From the NCBI GenBank assembly GCA_041485125.1, contig JBGPIT010000117.1:1-12325 (forward strand): DNA of 12,325 nucleotides. Direction: 5' to 3'. The notes under the pieces were generated by a model. That model was not told the origin of the DNA, ran no database searches, and saw nothing but the letters and a program-made list of their open reading frames with translations. Origin of the DNA: JBGPIT01 sp041485125 (GTDB lineage Bacteria; Desulfobacterota; Binatia; UTPRO1). This document shows, piece after piece, positions 6,150 to 12,241 of the stretch (position 1 is its first letter; the number at the start of each line of letters is the position of its first letter). A program made the translations under genes and the position numbers.

Positions 6150-6221
6150 ATGGAGACGAGATTTACCTTCGAGCCGTCACAGCGTAGGAGGCAACGCGAG
6201 CGGCAGGAGGTGGACCGATGA
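6150..6221 (+). CDS. Possible 23-codon leader ORF before the SNF2 gene
   Basis: From the ATG at 6150 a 23-residue, very basic peptide (METRFTFEPSQRRRQRERQE, then VDR) ends in a TGA that overlaps the SNF2 start as ATGA (6218-6221). The AGGAGGT serving the SNF2 gene lies inside it. It could be a translationally coupled leader, or a chance frame. The coupling geometry is the only support. Confidence 0.22.
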   Translation: METRFTFEPSQRRRQRERQEVDR

Positions 6222-9025
6222 GGAATGTCGCGCGGATCCGGATGAGCATCGCCCGGCGGCCGAGCCCGCGTGGATTGCGGGCACTGGCACCACGCCCGCT
6301 GGGCTGGCGAACGACCGATGCCGATGAGATCGCCCTGCGGCGGGAGCGCGCTGGGAGCGAGCTGATACGCATCAAGATCCTCGAGCCGTCCGAACCGCTC
6401 TTCTCCACCTTTCAAGTCCGGTCGCCGAGCGGTGCGGGGTACGAGGTGGAGATACGCTCCCTCGGGGATCGCGAGAACTCCTGCTCCTGTCCGGATTTTC
6501 GCACCAACGGCTTGGCCACGTGCAAGCACGTCGAGGCGGTGATCGCGCGCCTGCGCCGGACGGCCGCGGGACGATCGGCGCTCAAGCGCGGGGGCCGCTC
6601 AACGCGCGCGGAGGTCTTCGTACGGCGCACCGAAGGAGAGCCGGAGGTCGTGGCCGTTCTGCCGGAGCGGAGGCTTTCCGCGGCGGTCGCCGAGATCCTG
6701 CGCCGCTACGTCGACGGTGACGGCCGCCTGCAGGCCGACCCCGCCGAGGCTGTGCCCGCCCTGTTGCGCGATCTCGATGGGCATGGCGCCGAGGTACGAA
6801 TCAGCAAGGAGGCAATCCTGTGGGCCGCCGATCGGGCGCGCCGCGCCGCCCGGGCCGCAGAGCGACAGCGCTTCGAGGACGACCTGCGCTCCGGGAGCCG
6901 GTCCCTTCCCGAGCTCGAGATGCCGCTCTACCCGTACCAGGTCGACGGCATGCTCCATCTGGCGTTCACCGAGCGTGCGCTGCTCGGGGACGAGATGGGG
7001 CTCGGCAAGACGGTGCAAGCGGTGGCAGCCTGCGCGCTGCTGCGCGAGCTCCGTGGCATCACCCGTGTGCTCGTCGTGTGCCCGGTCTCGCTCAAGGCCG
7101 AATGGGAAGATCAGATCACCAAGTTCACCGATCTCCCCCTGCGCTTCGTTCAGGGAACGAAGCCCGCCCGGCTCGCCTGTTACGAGAGCCCGGTGTTCTT
7201 CACGATCGCCAACTACGAGCAGGTGATTCGCGATGCCACGGACGTCAATCAGCGGCTGCGTCCGGACGTGATCATCTTGGACGAGGCGCAGCGGATCAAG
7301 AACTGGAACACGCAGACGGCGCGCACGATCAAGCGGCTCGAGAGCCGCTACGCGTTCCTGCTCACCGGGACGCCGATCGAGAACCGCATCGACGAGATCT
7401 ACTCGATCATCGACTACATCGACCCCCAGGTTTTCGGCCCGCTCTTCCGTTTCAACCGCACCTTCTACGAGCTCGACGACCGCGGCCGGCCGATCGGCTA
7501 CCGCAACCTCGACGAGCTGCAGCGGCGCATCCGTCCCCTCCTGCTGCGCCGCCGGAAGGATCAGGTCGAATCCCAGCTGCCCGCGCGGGTCGACAACAAC
7601 TATTTCGTGCCGATGAGCGCGGCACAGCTCGAGCTGTACGCAGACTACGAGGAGCGTGTGGCGCGGCTGGCCGCGATTGGGAAGAAGCGCCCCCTGACAC
7701 GGGAGGAGCAGGAGAAGCTGCAGCGCTGGCTCGCCTGCATGCGCATGCTCTGCGACACCGCGTACATTCTCACGCCGAACAATCGCGAGTGTCCGAAGAT
7801 CCACGAGCTCGAGTCGGTGCTCGAAGACCTCGACGTGCGCTGCGCCCAGAAGGCGATCGTGTTCTCGGAATGGGAGCGCATGCTGGAGCTGGTGCGCGAG
7901 TTGGCGCGCGAGATGAACCTCGGCTTCGCCTGGCACACCGGCTCGGTGCCGCAGGCGAAGCGGCGCGAGGAGATCCGCCGGTTCAAGAGTGACCCCAGCT
8001 GCCGGCTGTTCCTCTCCACGGACTCGGGCGGTCTCGGCCTCAACCTCCAGGTCGCGAGCGTGGTGATCAATCTGGATCTGCCCTGGAACCCCGCGCGGCT
8101 CGAGCAGCGCATCGCGCGGGCCTGGCGCCAGCACCAGACGCGCAGCGTCCACGTCGTCAATCTCATCAGCGAGGGCACGATCGAGCACAAGATGTTGGGA
8201 ACGCTCGCGGCCAAGCAACGGCTCGCCGATGGCATTCTCGACGGGCGCGGCGATCTCGCCGAGCTGCGGATGCCGGCCGCCACCGGCGGGCGCTTTCTCG
8301 ATCGGTTGCGCCTGCTCCTCGAGACGAAGATCGAGCCCGCTGCCGCGCCGCCGGCGCCGCCGACCCCGTCGCTCGTCGACCGGCTGCGGGCGAGGCTCGA
8401 CGAAGCGAGCGCCCCGCGCGTGATCGACGTCCACGTGCTCGCGACCGACGTGACGGCTGCGGCCGTGGTCGTCGTCGATCGCCTCGGGAACGACATCGCG
8501 GCCAAGGTTGCGTCGTGCTGGCCGGAGCTTGCCGGTCCCGCGGGCTTGCCTCCAGGTGTGGAGGTGATCGACGCCCCGACCTGGGAGGCGGTGCAGCGCC
8601 TGGCACGGCGGGGTCTCCTGCCCGCCCTCGCCGTTCCCGCGGAGCCCGACGGCAGCCCCGAGGCGGAGGACCGTCGTCGCCTGCATGCGGACGAGCTGCT
8701 ACGGAGCGCGACGCGCAAGCTCGAGATGGCCGGCGTCCTCTGCACCGGTGGCTTCGTCGTCGAAGCGGCCGCGCCGGCCCGTGAGGCGGTGGAGCTCGCG
8801 CTGGTCGCGGTCGCGGTCCGTCATCGGCTCGTGCCCGACGGCGACACGGGATCGGTCACCGAGACGCTCCTCTGTGGTCCGATGCTCGTGCGTGCCTTCG
8901 TCGATGGACGAGACGTCGATCTGGTTCGTCGATTGCGCGCCGGCGCCGAGCCACCGGACCCACACGCCCTCCTCGATCACAGCGGCGCCTTGCTGCGGCG
9001 TCTCACAGAGAGTGTACGCGCGTAA
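6218..9025 (+). CDS. SWIM zinc finger + SNF2-family DEAD/DEAH-type ATPase
   Basis: A 935-residue protein starting at the ATG at 6218, with AGGAGGT 6 bases upstream. Domains in order: basic N-terminus (1-45); SWIM zinc finger with C89-x-C91, C102-x-H104; a linker (110-230); the SNF2 ATPase core from about 235, with Walker A DEMGLGKT (258-265), the Walker B box DEAQ (355-358) and TGTPIEN (383-389); the helicase C lobe with KAIVFSEW (545-552), STDSGGLGLNLQ (600-611) and EQRIARAWRQHQ (629-640). Residues 705-935 follow a Pro/Ala linker and are an unrecognised domain. SNF2 proteins use ATP to translocate on duplex DNA and remodel bound protein; bacterial relatives include RapA and helicases of defence systems. 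It sits between TA4 and TA5. Its cellular role is unknown. Confidence 0.93.
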   Translation: MRNVARIRMSIARRPSPRGLRALAPRPLGWRTTDADEIALRRERAGSELIRIKILEPSEPLFSTFQVRSPSGAGYEVEIRSLGDRENSCSCPDFRTNGLATCKHVEAVIARLRRTAAGRSALKRGGRSTRAEVFVRRTEGEPEVVAVLPERRLSAAVAEILRRYVDGDGRLQADPAEAVPALLRDLDGHGAEVRISKEAILWAADRARRAARAAERQRFEDDLRSGSRSLPELEMPLYPYQVDGMLHLAFTERALLGDEMGLGKTVQAVAACALLRELRGITRVLVVCPVSLKAEWEDQITKFTDLPLRFVQGTKPARLACYESPVFFTIANYEQVIRDATDVNQRLRPDVIILDEAQRIKNWNTQTARTIKRLESRYAFLLTGTPIENRIDEIYSIIDYIDPQVFGPLFRFNRTFYELDDRGRPIGYRNLDELQRRIRPLLLRRRKDQVESQLPARVDNNYFVPMSAAQLELYADYEERVARLAAIGKKRPLTREEQEKLQRWLACMRMLCDTAYILTPNNRECPKIHELESVLEDLDVRCAQKAIVFSEWERMLELVRELAREMNLGFAWHTGSVPQAKRREEIRRFKSDPSCRLFLSTDSGGLGLNLQVASVVINLDLPWNPARLEQRIARAWRQHQTRSVHVVNLISEGTIEHKMLGTLAAKQRLADGILDGRGDLAELRMPAATGGRFLDRLRLLLETKIEPAAAPPAPPTPSLVDRLRARLDEASAPRVIDVHVLATDVTAAAVVVVDRLGNDIAAKVASCWPELAGPAGLPPGVEVIDAPTWEAVQRLARRGLLPALAVPAEPDGSPEAEDRRRLHADELLRSATRKLEMAGVLCTGGFVVEAAAPAREAVELALVAVAVRHRLVPDGDTGSVTETLLCGPMLVRAFVDGRDVDLVRRLRAGAEPPDPHALLDHSGALLRRLTESVRA

Positions 9026-9048
9026 GAAAGGTCGAATGGCGTCAGCGG

Positions 9049-9073
9049 TATGATCGCGCTCGGGCACGATCGC
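9049..9073 (+). promoter_or_regulatory. Candidate TA5 -10 box and 16-base-period repeat
   Basis: TATGAT (9049-9054) is a good -10 match about 37 bases before the TA5 antitoxin ATG, and GATCGC occurs at 9052-9057 and again at 9068-9073. No convincing -35 is seen at the right spacing, so the promoter is tentative. The 65-base gap after the SNF2 stop would also allow read-through transcription. Confidence 0.3.
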
Positions 9074-9090
9074 TGGAACAGAGGTGAGCC

Positions 9091-9330
9091 ATGGAACGAG
9101 CCATCGTGGTACGAGGAAGATTGGCGGATTCCCAGCACATTGAGCTGGACGAACCGGTGACCGAGCTGGAAGGCCCAGTGGAGGTGGTTCTTCGTGCCGT
9201 TCCCCACAGGTCCGAGGGGGAGGAAGAGGACATTTTCGATTTCATTGCCAAGCTGCCACCCGGCACGCGCTCGAAGGAGAACATCGACCGGCAGATCCGC
9301 GAAGAGCGCGACAGCTGGGGCGATCGGTGA
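9091..9330 (+). CDS. TA5 antitoxin (partner of a broken PIN toxin)
   Basis: A 79-residue acidic protein with GAGGTG 4 bases before the ATG. The N-terminal half (MERAIVVRGRLADSQHIELD, then EPVTELEGPVEVVLRAV) reads as a small all-beta domain. The C-terminal half (IFDFIAKLPPGTRSKENIDR, then QIREERDSWGDR) is the type of tail seen in VapC-partner antitoxins, where the G-T-R-S-K-E-x-I-D-x-Q-I-R-E-E-R-D-S-W block is common. Its stop overlaps the toxin start as GTGA (9327-9330). The toxin is degenerate, so this antitoxin is now effectively an orphan and might act in trans on related modules. Membership is judged from the C-terminal block and position. Confidence 0.78.
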   Translation: MERAIVVRGRLADSQHIELDEPVTELEGPVEVVLRAVPHRSEGEEEDIFDFIAKLPPGTRSKENIDRQIREERDSWGDR

Positions 9331-9565
9331 GCCATGTCTATCTCGACACCTCGACAATCATCTATTTCGTAGAAGCGGAATCTCCGTTCCACGCCGCCAC
9401 GGTGAGAGCGTAGGGCGCTTTCGCGGTGATCCGAAGTCGCGCCTGATCACGTCACGCCTCTCACGGCTGGAGTGCCGCGTGAAGCCACTTCTCGCCACGG
9501 CCATCGAGGAGCATGCAGACTTGTTCTGCTGCCGTGCTCCCCCATCTTTGACCTTCTTCTCCTGA
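9327..9565 (+). pseudogene. TA5 toxin remnant, PIN/VapC, frameshifted and truncated
   Basis: The GTG at 9327 starts VSHVYLDTSTIIYFVEAESP and then FHAATVRA, a standard PIN N-terminus with the first active-site Asp (D7), but the frame stops at 9411-9413 after 28 codons. Downstream, in another frame, DPKSRLITSRLSRLECRVKP (around 9430-9485) supplies the next PIN segment, including the conserved Glu of LEC. The two pieces belong to one gene split by a frameshift near 9411-9430. After about 9490 PIN similarity fades, and the C-terminal half with the remaining active-site acids is missing; the frame ends at 9563-9565. The toxin cannot be functional. Confidence 0.75.
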
Positions 9566-9586
9566 ACGAGCTTCCCCCCCTCGCCC

Positions 9587-10437
9587 CAGCAGCGGAAATG
9601 CCAGCGGACGATCGGGAAAGAGACCGCGAAGCTCGTGCAGACGAGGACGCAGACGCTCGCGAAGTGCGCGGAGGCGGTGGTAGGGGCAGCATCGCTGGGC
9701 CGTGCTCGACGGACGCGGCGACGGTCGCCCGCATCACCCACGCCGCGAGCAAGCTCGTCGGGGCCGTCCACCGCGCGTGCGGTGGTGACGACAAGGTTTG
9801 CGGCGGCGACCTCACCGGCGAGCCACGGCCGCCGGTGCTCGGTTGGCGCCCCAGCTGTCCGGGCTACCCGGGCAGCGCATGCAGCGCGCCGATCGTCGAT
9901 TGCGGCGACATCGCCGCCTGCATCGCCTGCATCGGCGGCACGGCGGTCGACCAGGCGGCCGCGATGGTGAGCGATGCGTTCAACGTCGGCGGCGGTCCGG
10001 CGGTCGTCGGGTGTCAAGCGGCGATCGTCAAGGAGACGTCGAAGTTCGCGATCGCCGAGGCGAAGGCGCTCCAGAAGTGCTGGGACGCTCGCCGGACCGG
10101 CAAGCACTCCAATGCGTGTCCGAGCCCCGGCGACGGCAAGGCCGCGCCCGCGATCGCCAAGGCGGAGTCGAAAAAACGGGCCGCCATCTGCAAGGCCTGT
10201 GGCGGCGCCGACCGGATGTGCGGCGGCGGGGACGACCTCACGCCGGCGGCGATCGGCTTCGCCGCAAGCTGCGATGCCGTGATCGTGCCCGCGAGCGGCG
10301 CCGACTGCGCGACCGCTGTCTCCGACTTGCAGAGTCTCGTCGACTGCGTCGACTGCGTCGCCGACTTCAGCGTGCAGTGCGCCGACGCCGCGACGGTCCC
10401 CGACCTACTCACGTACCCGGCGACTTGCGGTCCATGA
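9587..10437 (+). pseudogene. Cys-rich two-repeat protein, 5'-truncated and frameshifted
   Basis: Two related Cys-rich repeats are readable. Repeat 1 begins QQRKCQRTIGKETAKLVQTR and TQTLAKCAEAVV in one frame, then moves near 9680 to a second frame (GSIAGPCSTDAATVARI, RACGGDDKVCGGD, DCGDIAACIACIGG). Repeat 2 runs GCQAAIVKETSKFAIAEAKA, LQKCWDARRTGK, ICKACGGADRMCGGGDDLTP, LQSLVDCVDCV, and stops at 10435-10437. Shared marks are C-x-x-x-I-x-K-E-T, a later KC, ACGGxDxxCGG and a D-C-x-x-C pair. A single lost base at about 9680 explains the shift. No start codon, ribosome-binding site or signal peptide precedes repeat 1; the sequence before it belongs to the TA5 toxin remnant. Intact relatives are probably secreted. 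Function is unknown. Confidence 0.66.
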
Positions 10438-10444
10438 CCCGTGA

Positions 10445-10486
10445 CGGTGGGGGAGATCCTCCACAGGCGGAGGATATCCACCGCCG
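10445..10486. repeat. Dispersed palindromic element, copy 1
   Basis: An imperfect hairpin just after the Cys-rich stop codon. ATCCTCC (10456-10462) pairs with GGAGGAT (10469-10475) around the 6-base loop ACAGGC. Outward the arms keep pairing (AGG/CCT-type pairs at 10452-10454 with 10477-10479, and six pairs at 10445-10450 with 10481-10486 including one G-T), with two mismatches. It matches copy 2 at 11637-11674 in both arms and loop length. There is no U-tract, so it is not a standard intrinsic terminator. Confidence 0.62.
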
Positions 10487-10517
10487 GTCCCCGAAGTCGC
10501 TTGGCAAGGCAGCCAAT

Positions 10518-10557
10518 TTGACGTAGTAGTAGCGACAGTTTGTCGTCGTCCTGGAGG
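10518..10557 (+). promoter_or_regulatory. Candidate TA6 promoter/operator and ribosome-binding site
   Basis: TTGACG (10518-10523) is a good -35 box, though the matching -10 is weak. CGACA-GTT-TGTCG (10533-10545) is a short perfect inverted repeat where the -10 region would be, a plausible operator for the Xre-type antitoxin. GGAGG (10553-10557) lies 5 bases before the ATG at 10563 and fixes that start. Confidence 0.42.
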
Positions 10558-10562
10558 ATGCC

Positions 10563-10979
10563 ATGAGCGTCACGGCAGTAACTGGACTGCTCGGCGGAAC
10601 GCGTTCCATCGTGGGAGGGCAGCTCCGCCCCACGGGCACGACCACGGTGAAGTTCGCCGCCGTCGAGGAGCTCGCGCGACGTCTCGACCTTTCGGCCGCC
10701 GAGCTTCTAGCGATGATCCGCATCGAGCCGCGCACCGCGCTGCGGCGCCGGGCAGAGGGCCGGCTCAGAACCGAGGAAGCTGACCGCCTCCTGCGCGTCG
10801 CTCGCGTCGTTGCGCGTGCTCGGTCCGTCTTCGGCTCTCTCGACAAGGCTCGCCGATGGCTCAAGCGCGAGAACCGAGTGCTTGGAGGTGCGGCCCCTGT
10901 CACGTTGCTTGGCACGGACCTTGGTGCGGAGAGCGTCGGGGACGAGCTCGGGAGGATAGAGTTTGGAGACTTTGCGTAG
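10563..10979 (+). CDS. TA6 antitoxin, Xre/MbcA/ParS-like
   Basis: A 138-residue protein. Residues about 30-68 (FAAVEELARRLDLSAAELLA, then MIRIEPRTALRRRAEGRL) form an Xre-type helix-turn-helix with the family's S-x-R-T-x-x-R-R-x-x-x-G-x-L pattern. Residues 69-138 (TEEADRLLRVARVVARARSV, FGSLDKARRWLKREN, LGGAAPVTLLGTDLGAESV) are the MbcA/ParS toxin-binding domain (formerly DUF2384), including the diagnostic W-L-x-x-x-N-x-x-L-G-G-x-x-P-x-x-L-L-x-T block. It is intact, strongly matched and full length. Its TAG shares a base with the toxin's GTG. It should neutralise the RES toxin and repress its own operon. Confidence 0.92.
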   Translation: MSVTAVTGLLGGTRSIVGGQLRPTGTTTVKFAAVEELARRLDLSAAELLAMIRIEPRTALRRRAEGRLRTEEADRLLRVARVVARARSVFGSLDKARRWLKRENRVLGGAAPVTLLGTDLGAESVGDELGRIEFGDFA

Positions 10980-11479
10980 TGTACGTCTGGCGGTTGAGCC
11001 GCACACTTCACGCGGACGCGCCGCTCTCCGGGACCGGTGCCAAGCGCTTCGGTAATCGGTGGAACTCCAAGGGTACAGCGGTGGCGTACACCTCGACGAC
11101 CCGGGCGCTCGCGGTTCTCGAGATGCTGGTGCATCTCGATCCCGAAGACGTGCCGGGCGATGTGATCATGATCCCCGTGAACGTGCCAGACGGTGAGATC
11201 GAGACGCTCCGCCGCCTTCCTCGACGTTGGTACGAACTCCCCTATCGCGCCAGTGTCCAGCGTGTCGGCGACCAATGGGTGAGATCGGGCCGGGCACTCG
11301 GTCTGCTCGTTCCCTCGGCCGTTCTGCGCGCGGAAAGGAATCTGCTCATCAATCCCGCCCATCCCGCGTTTGGTCGCGTCAAGGTTGGAAAGCCCGAGGC
11401 CTTCCACTTCGATTTGCGCTTGATGACGCTCAGCCTGCGTGCGCGAGCAGGGCCGCGCAGGGCAGGGCGGCGCAATTGA
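10979..11479 (+). CDS. TA6 toxin, RES-domain NAD-consuming enzyme
   Basis: A 166-residue protein from the GTG at 10979, which overlaps the antitoxin TAG (TAGTG); the open frame further upstream lies inside the antitoxin gene. The RES domain is complete: YVWRLSRTLHADAPLSGTGA (2-21), FGNRWNSKGTAVAYTS (24-39, with R28 and Y37), LAVLEMLVHLDPEDVP (45-59, E48), VPSAVLRAERNLLINPAHPA (111-130, S113 and N121). RES toxins degrade or phosphorolyse NAD+ (MbcT of Mycobacterium tuberculosis) or ADP-ribosylate a target (ParT). The R, E and S positions that name the family are present, so activity is expected. The basic C-terminus (RARAGPRRAGRRN) is unusual but may be only a tail. Confidence 0.92.
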   Translation: MYVWRLSRTLHADAPLSGTGAKRFGNRWNSKGTAVAYTSTTRALAVLEMLVHLDPEDVPGDVIMIPVNVPDGEIETLRRLPRRWYELPYRASVQRVGDQWVRSGRALGLLVPSAVLRAERNLLINPAHPAFGRVKVGKPEAFHFDLRLMTLSLRARAGPRRAGRRN

Positions 11480-11491
11480 CACGCGGCCCTG

Positions 11492-11520
11492 CTCCATCCG
11501 TAGAGCCATCCGCGATGGAG
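11492..11520 (+). terminator. Weak candidate terminator after TA6
   Basis: CTCCATC (11492-11498) pairs perfectly with GATGGAG (11514-11520) around a 15-base loop, 13 bases after the RES stop, followed by GCCTTTCTC. The stem is short, the loop large and the T-run interrupted, so termination is only a possibility. A nested alternative, CCATC-CGC-GATGG, occupies 11506-11518. Confidence 0.25.
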
Positions 11521-11527
11521 GCCTTTC

Positions 11528-11751
11528 TCAGACTTCGATGCTCTGGCCCAGGCCGACCTCGTGCGCCGGCGGGAAGTGAAGCCGATCGAGCTCAATGATC
11601 GAGACGATCTTCAGTCAGACGCTCTCGCCCGGGATGGTGGTGGAGATCCACCACTTTCGGTGGATCTCCATCGCATGCCGCCGGGCGTTCATGCCGCTCA
11701 GCGCGCGACGAGCCGTGCTCACCGTGTGGAGGCGGGTGGCGTAGATTTCCA
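11528..11751 (-). pseudogene. Unassigned minus-strand tail with in-frame stop
   Basis: Continuing the frame of the Cys-rich remnant, 11751 to 11615 reads VEIYATRLHTVSTARRALSG, MNARRHAMEIHRKWW and ISTTIPGESV, then TGA (11615-11617). In the same frame, past that stop, LKIVSIIELDRLHFPPAHEV and GLGQSIEV run to a second TGA at 11528-11530. The second part is protein-like, so the first stop may be a nonsense mutation in an older gene. It does not resemble the Cys-rich family and I do not recognise it. Hairpin copy 2 lies inside the first part, which weakens the case that this stretch was ever coding throughout. Confidence 0.28.
11637..11674. repeat. Dispersed palindromic element, copy 2
   Basis: TGGAGATCCACC (11641-11652) and GGTGGATCTCCA (11659-11670) are a perfect 12-base inverted repeat with the 6-base loop ACTTTC. 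Four further outer positions pair with two G-T wobbles. It aligns with copy 1 without gaps. At the fifth-base position one T-A pair (10460/10471) has become A-T (11650/11661), a compensated change. It lies 3' of the second Cys-rich remnant when read on that gene's strand. Confidence 0.7.
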
Positions 11752-12236
11752 CCCACGCCGCCTTGAACTTCATCAGGGTACGGTTGCCGAATTGGTCGGT
11801 GACGTTCTGGTCAGGCGGGAACGGCGGGGGCGGCACCGGACACTTGATCTTGTAGCAGATGCGGTCGACGGGAGCGGGCGGCGCGTAGAGCGGCAGCGGT
11901 GAGATCGGCGTTCCGTTGGAGGTCACTGAAATGGGAATCTTCGACGTCGGCGCGCAGAAGTATTTCGCCGGCCCGAGCTTGCAGCCCGAAGCAGCCCTTC
12001 TCCGGTGCGAGGTCGGACTGGTCGGGACCACCGTCGAACTTGTTCTTGCAATTCTGTATCTTGAATGCGCTGGGCGCGGTGCCACTCGCGCGGGCCTTTG
12101 CCTCTTCTTTGAGCAGGCACGACTTCTTCTTGCTCACGCACTTGATCTTGCCCATGAGGCACTTGTTGGGTGGTGGTAGGCAATCGTTGTCGTTGGCCGG
12201 CGTGCAGGTCATCAGACAGCAGGTCGATAGTCGACA
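11752..12236 (-). pseudogene. Second Cys-rich protein remnant, frameshifted
   Basis: On the minus strand the frame after the TAA at 12237-12239 reads LSTCCLMTCTPANDNDCLPP, PNKCLMGKIKCVSKKKSCLL and IQNCKNKFDGGPDQSD, KGCF. Near 11985-11990 the homologous reading moves to another frame: GCKLGPAKYFCAPTSKIPIS, then VDRICYKIKCPVPP and VTDQFGNRTLMKFKA. The blocks (C-x-x-G-K-x-K-C-V-x-K-K-x-x-C; K-F-D-G-G; C-Y-K-I-K-C; T-D-Q-F-G-N-R-T) look like a low-complexity Cys-rich secreted family different in detail from the 9587-10437 gene. There is no signal peptide or start signal, and a transposase piece abuts the 5' side at about 12240, suggesting insertion or deletion cut the gene. Confidence 0.58.
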
Positions 12237-12241
12237 TTAGT

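Noticed and set aside
6599..8686. A 695-codon open frame on the minus strand
   Set aside because: It is antisense to the SNF2 gene, has the composition expected of a GC-rich shadow frame, and shows no domain, while the plus strand carries a full set of ATPase motifs.
7645..8745. A 366-codon minus-strand frame, Ser/Arg-rich
   Set aside because: Antisense shadow of the SNF2 C-terminal half; composition is low complexity and no family motif is visible.
9358..10107. A 249-codon minus-strand frame
   Set aside because: Arg/Asp/Ala-rich shadow of the Cys-rich gene; the plus-strand reading has conserved Cys motifs instead.
10445..10486. Hairpin as an intrinsic terminator of the Cys-rich gene
   Set aside because: No T-run follows either arm; the match to the second copy makes a dispersed repeat the better reading.
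10409..11509. A 366-codon minus-strand frame over TA6
   Set aside because: Runs antisense through both well-recognised TA6 genes and has no recognisable domain.
11561..11902. A 113-codon plus-strand frame with a GGGDPP motif also found after the first Cys-rich gene
   Set aside because: The shared peptide is produced by the repeated hairpin at DNA level, not by a conserved protein.
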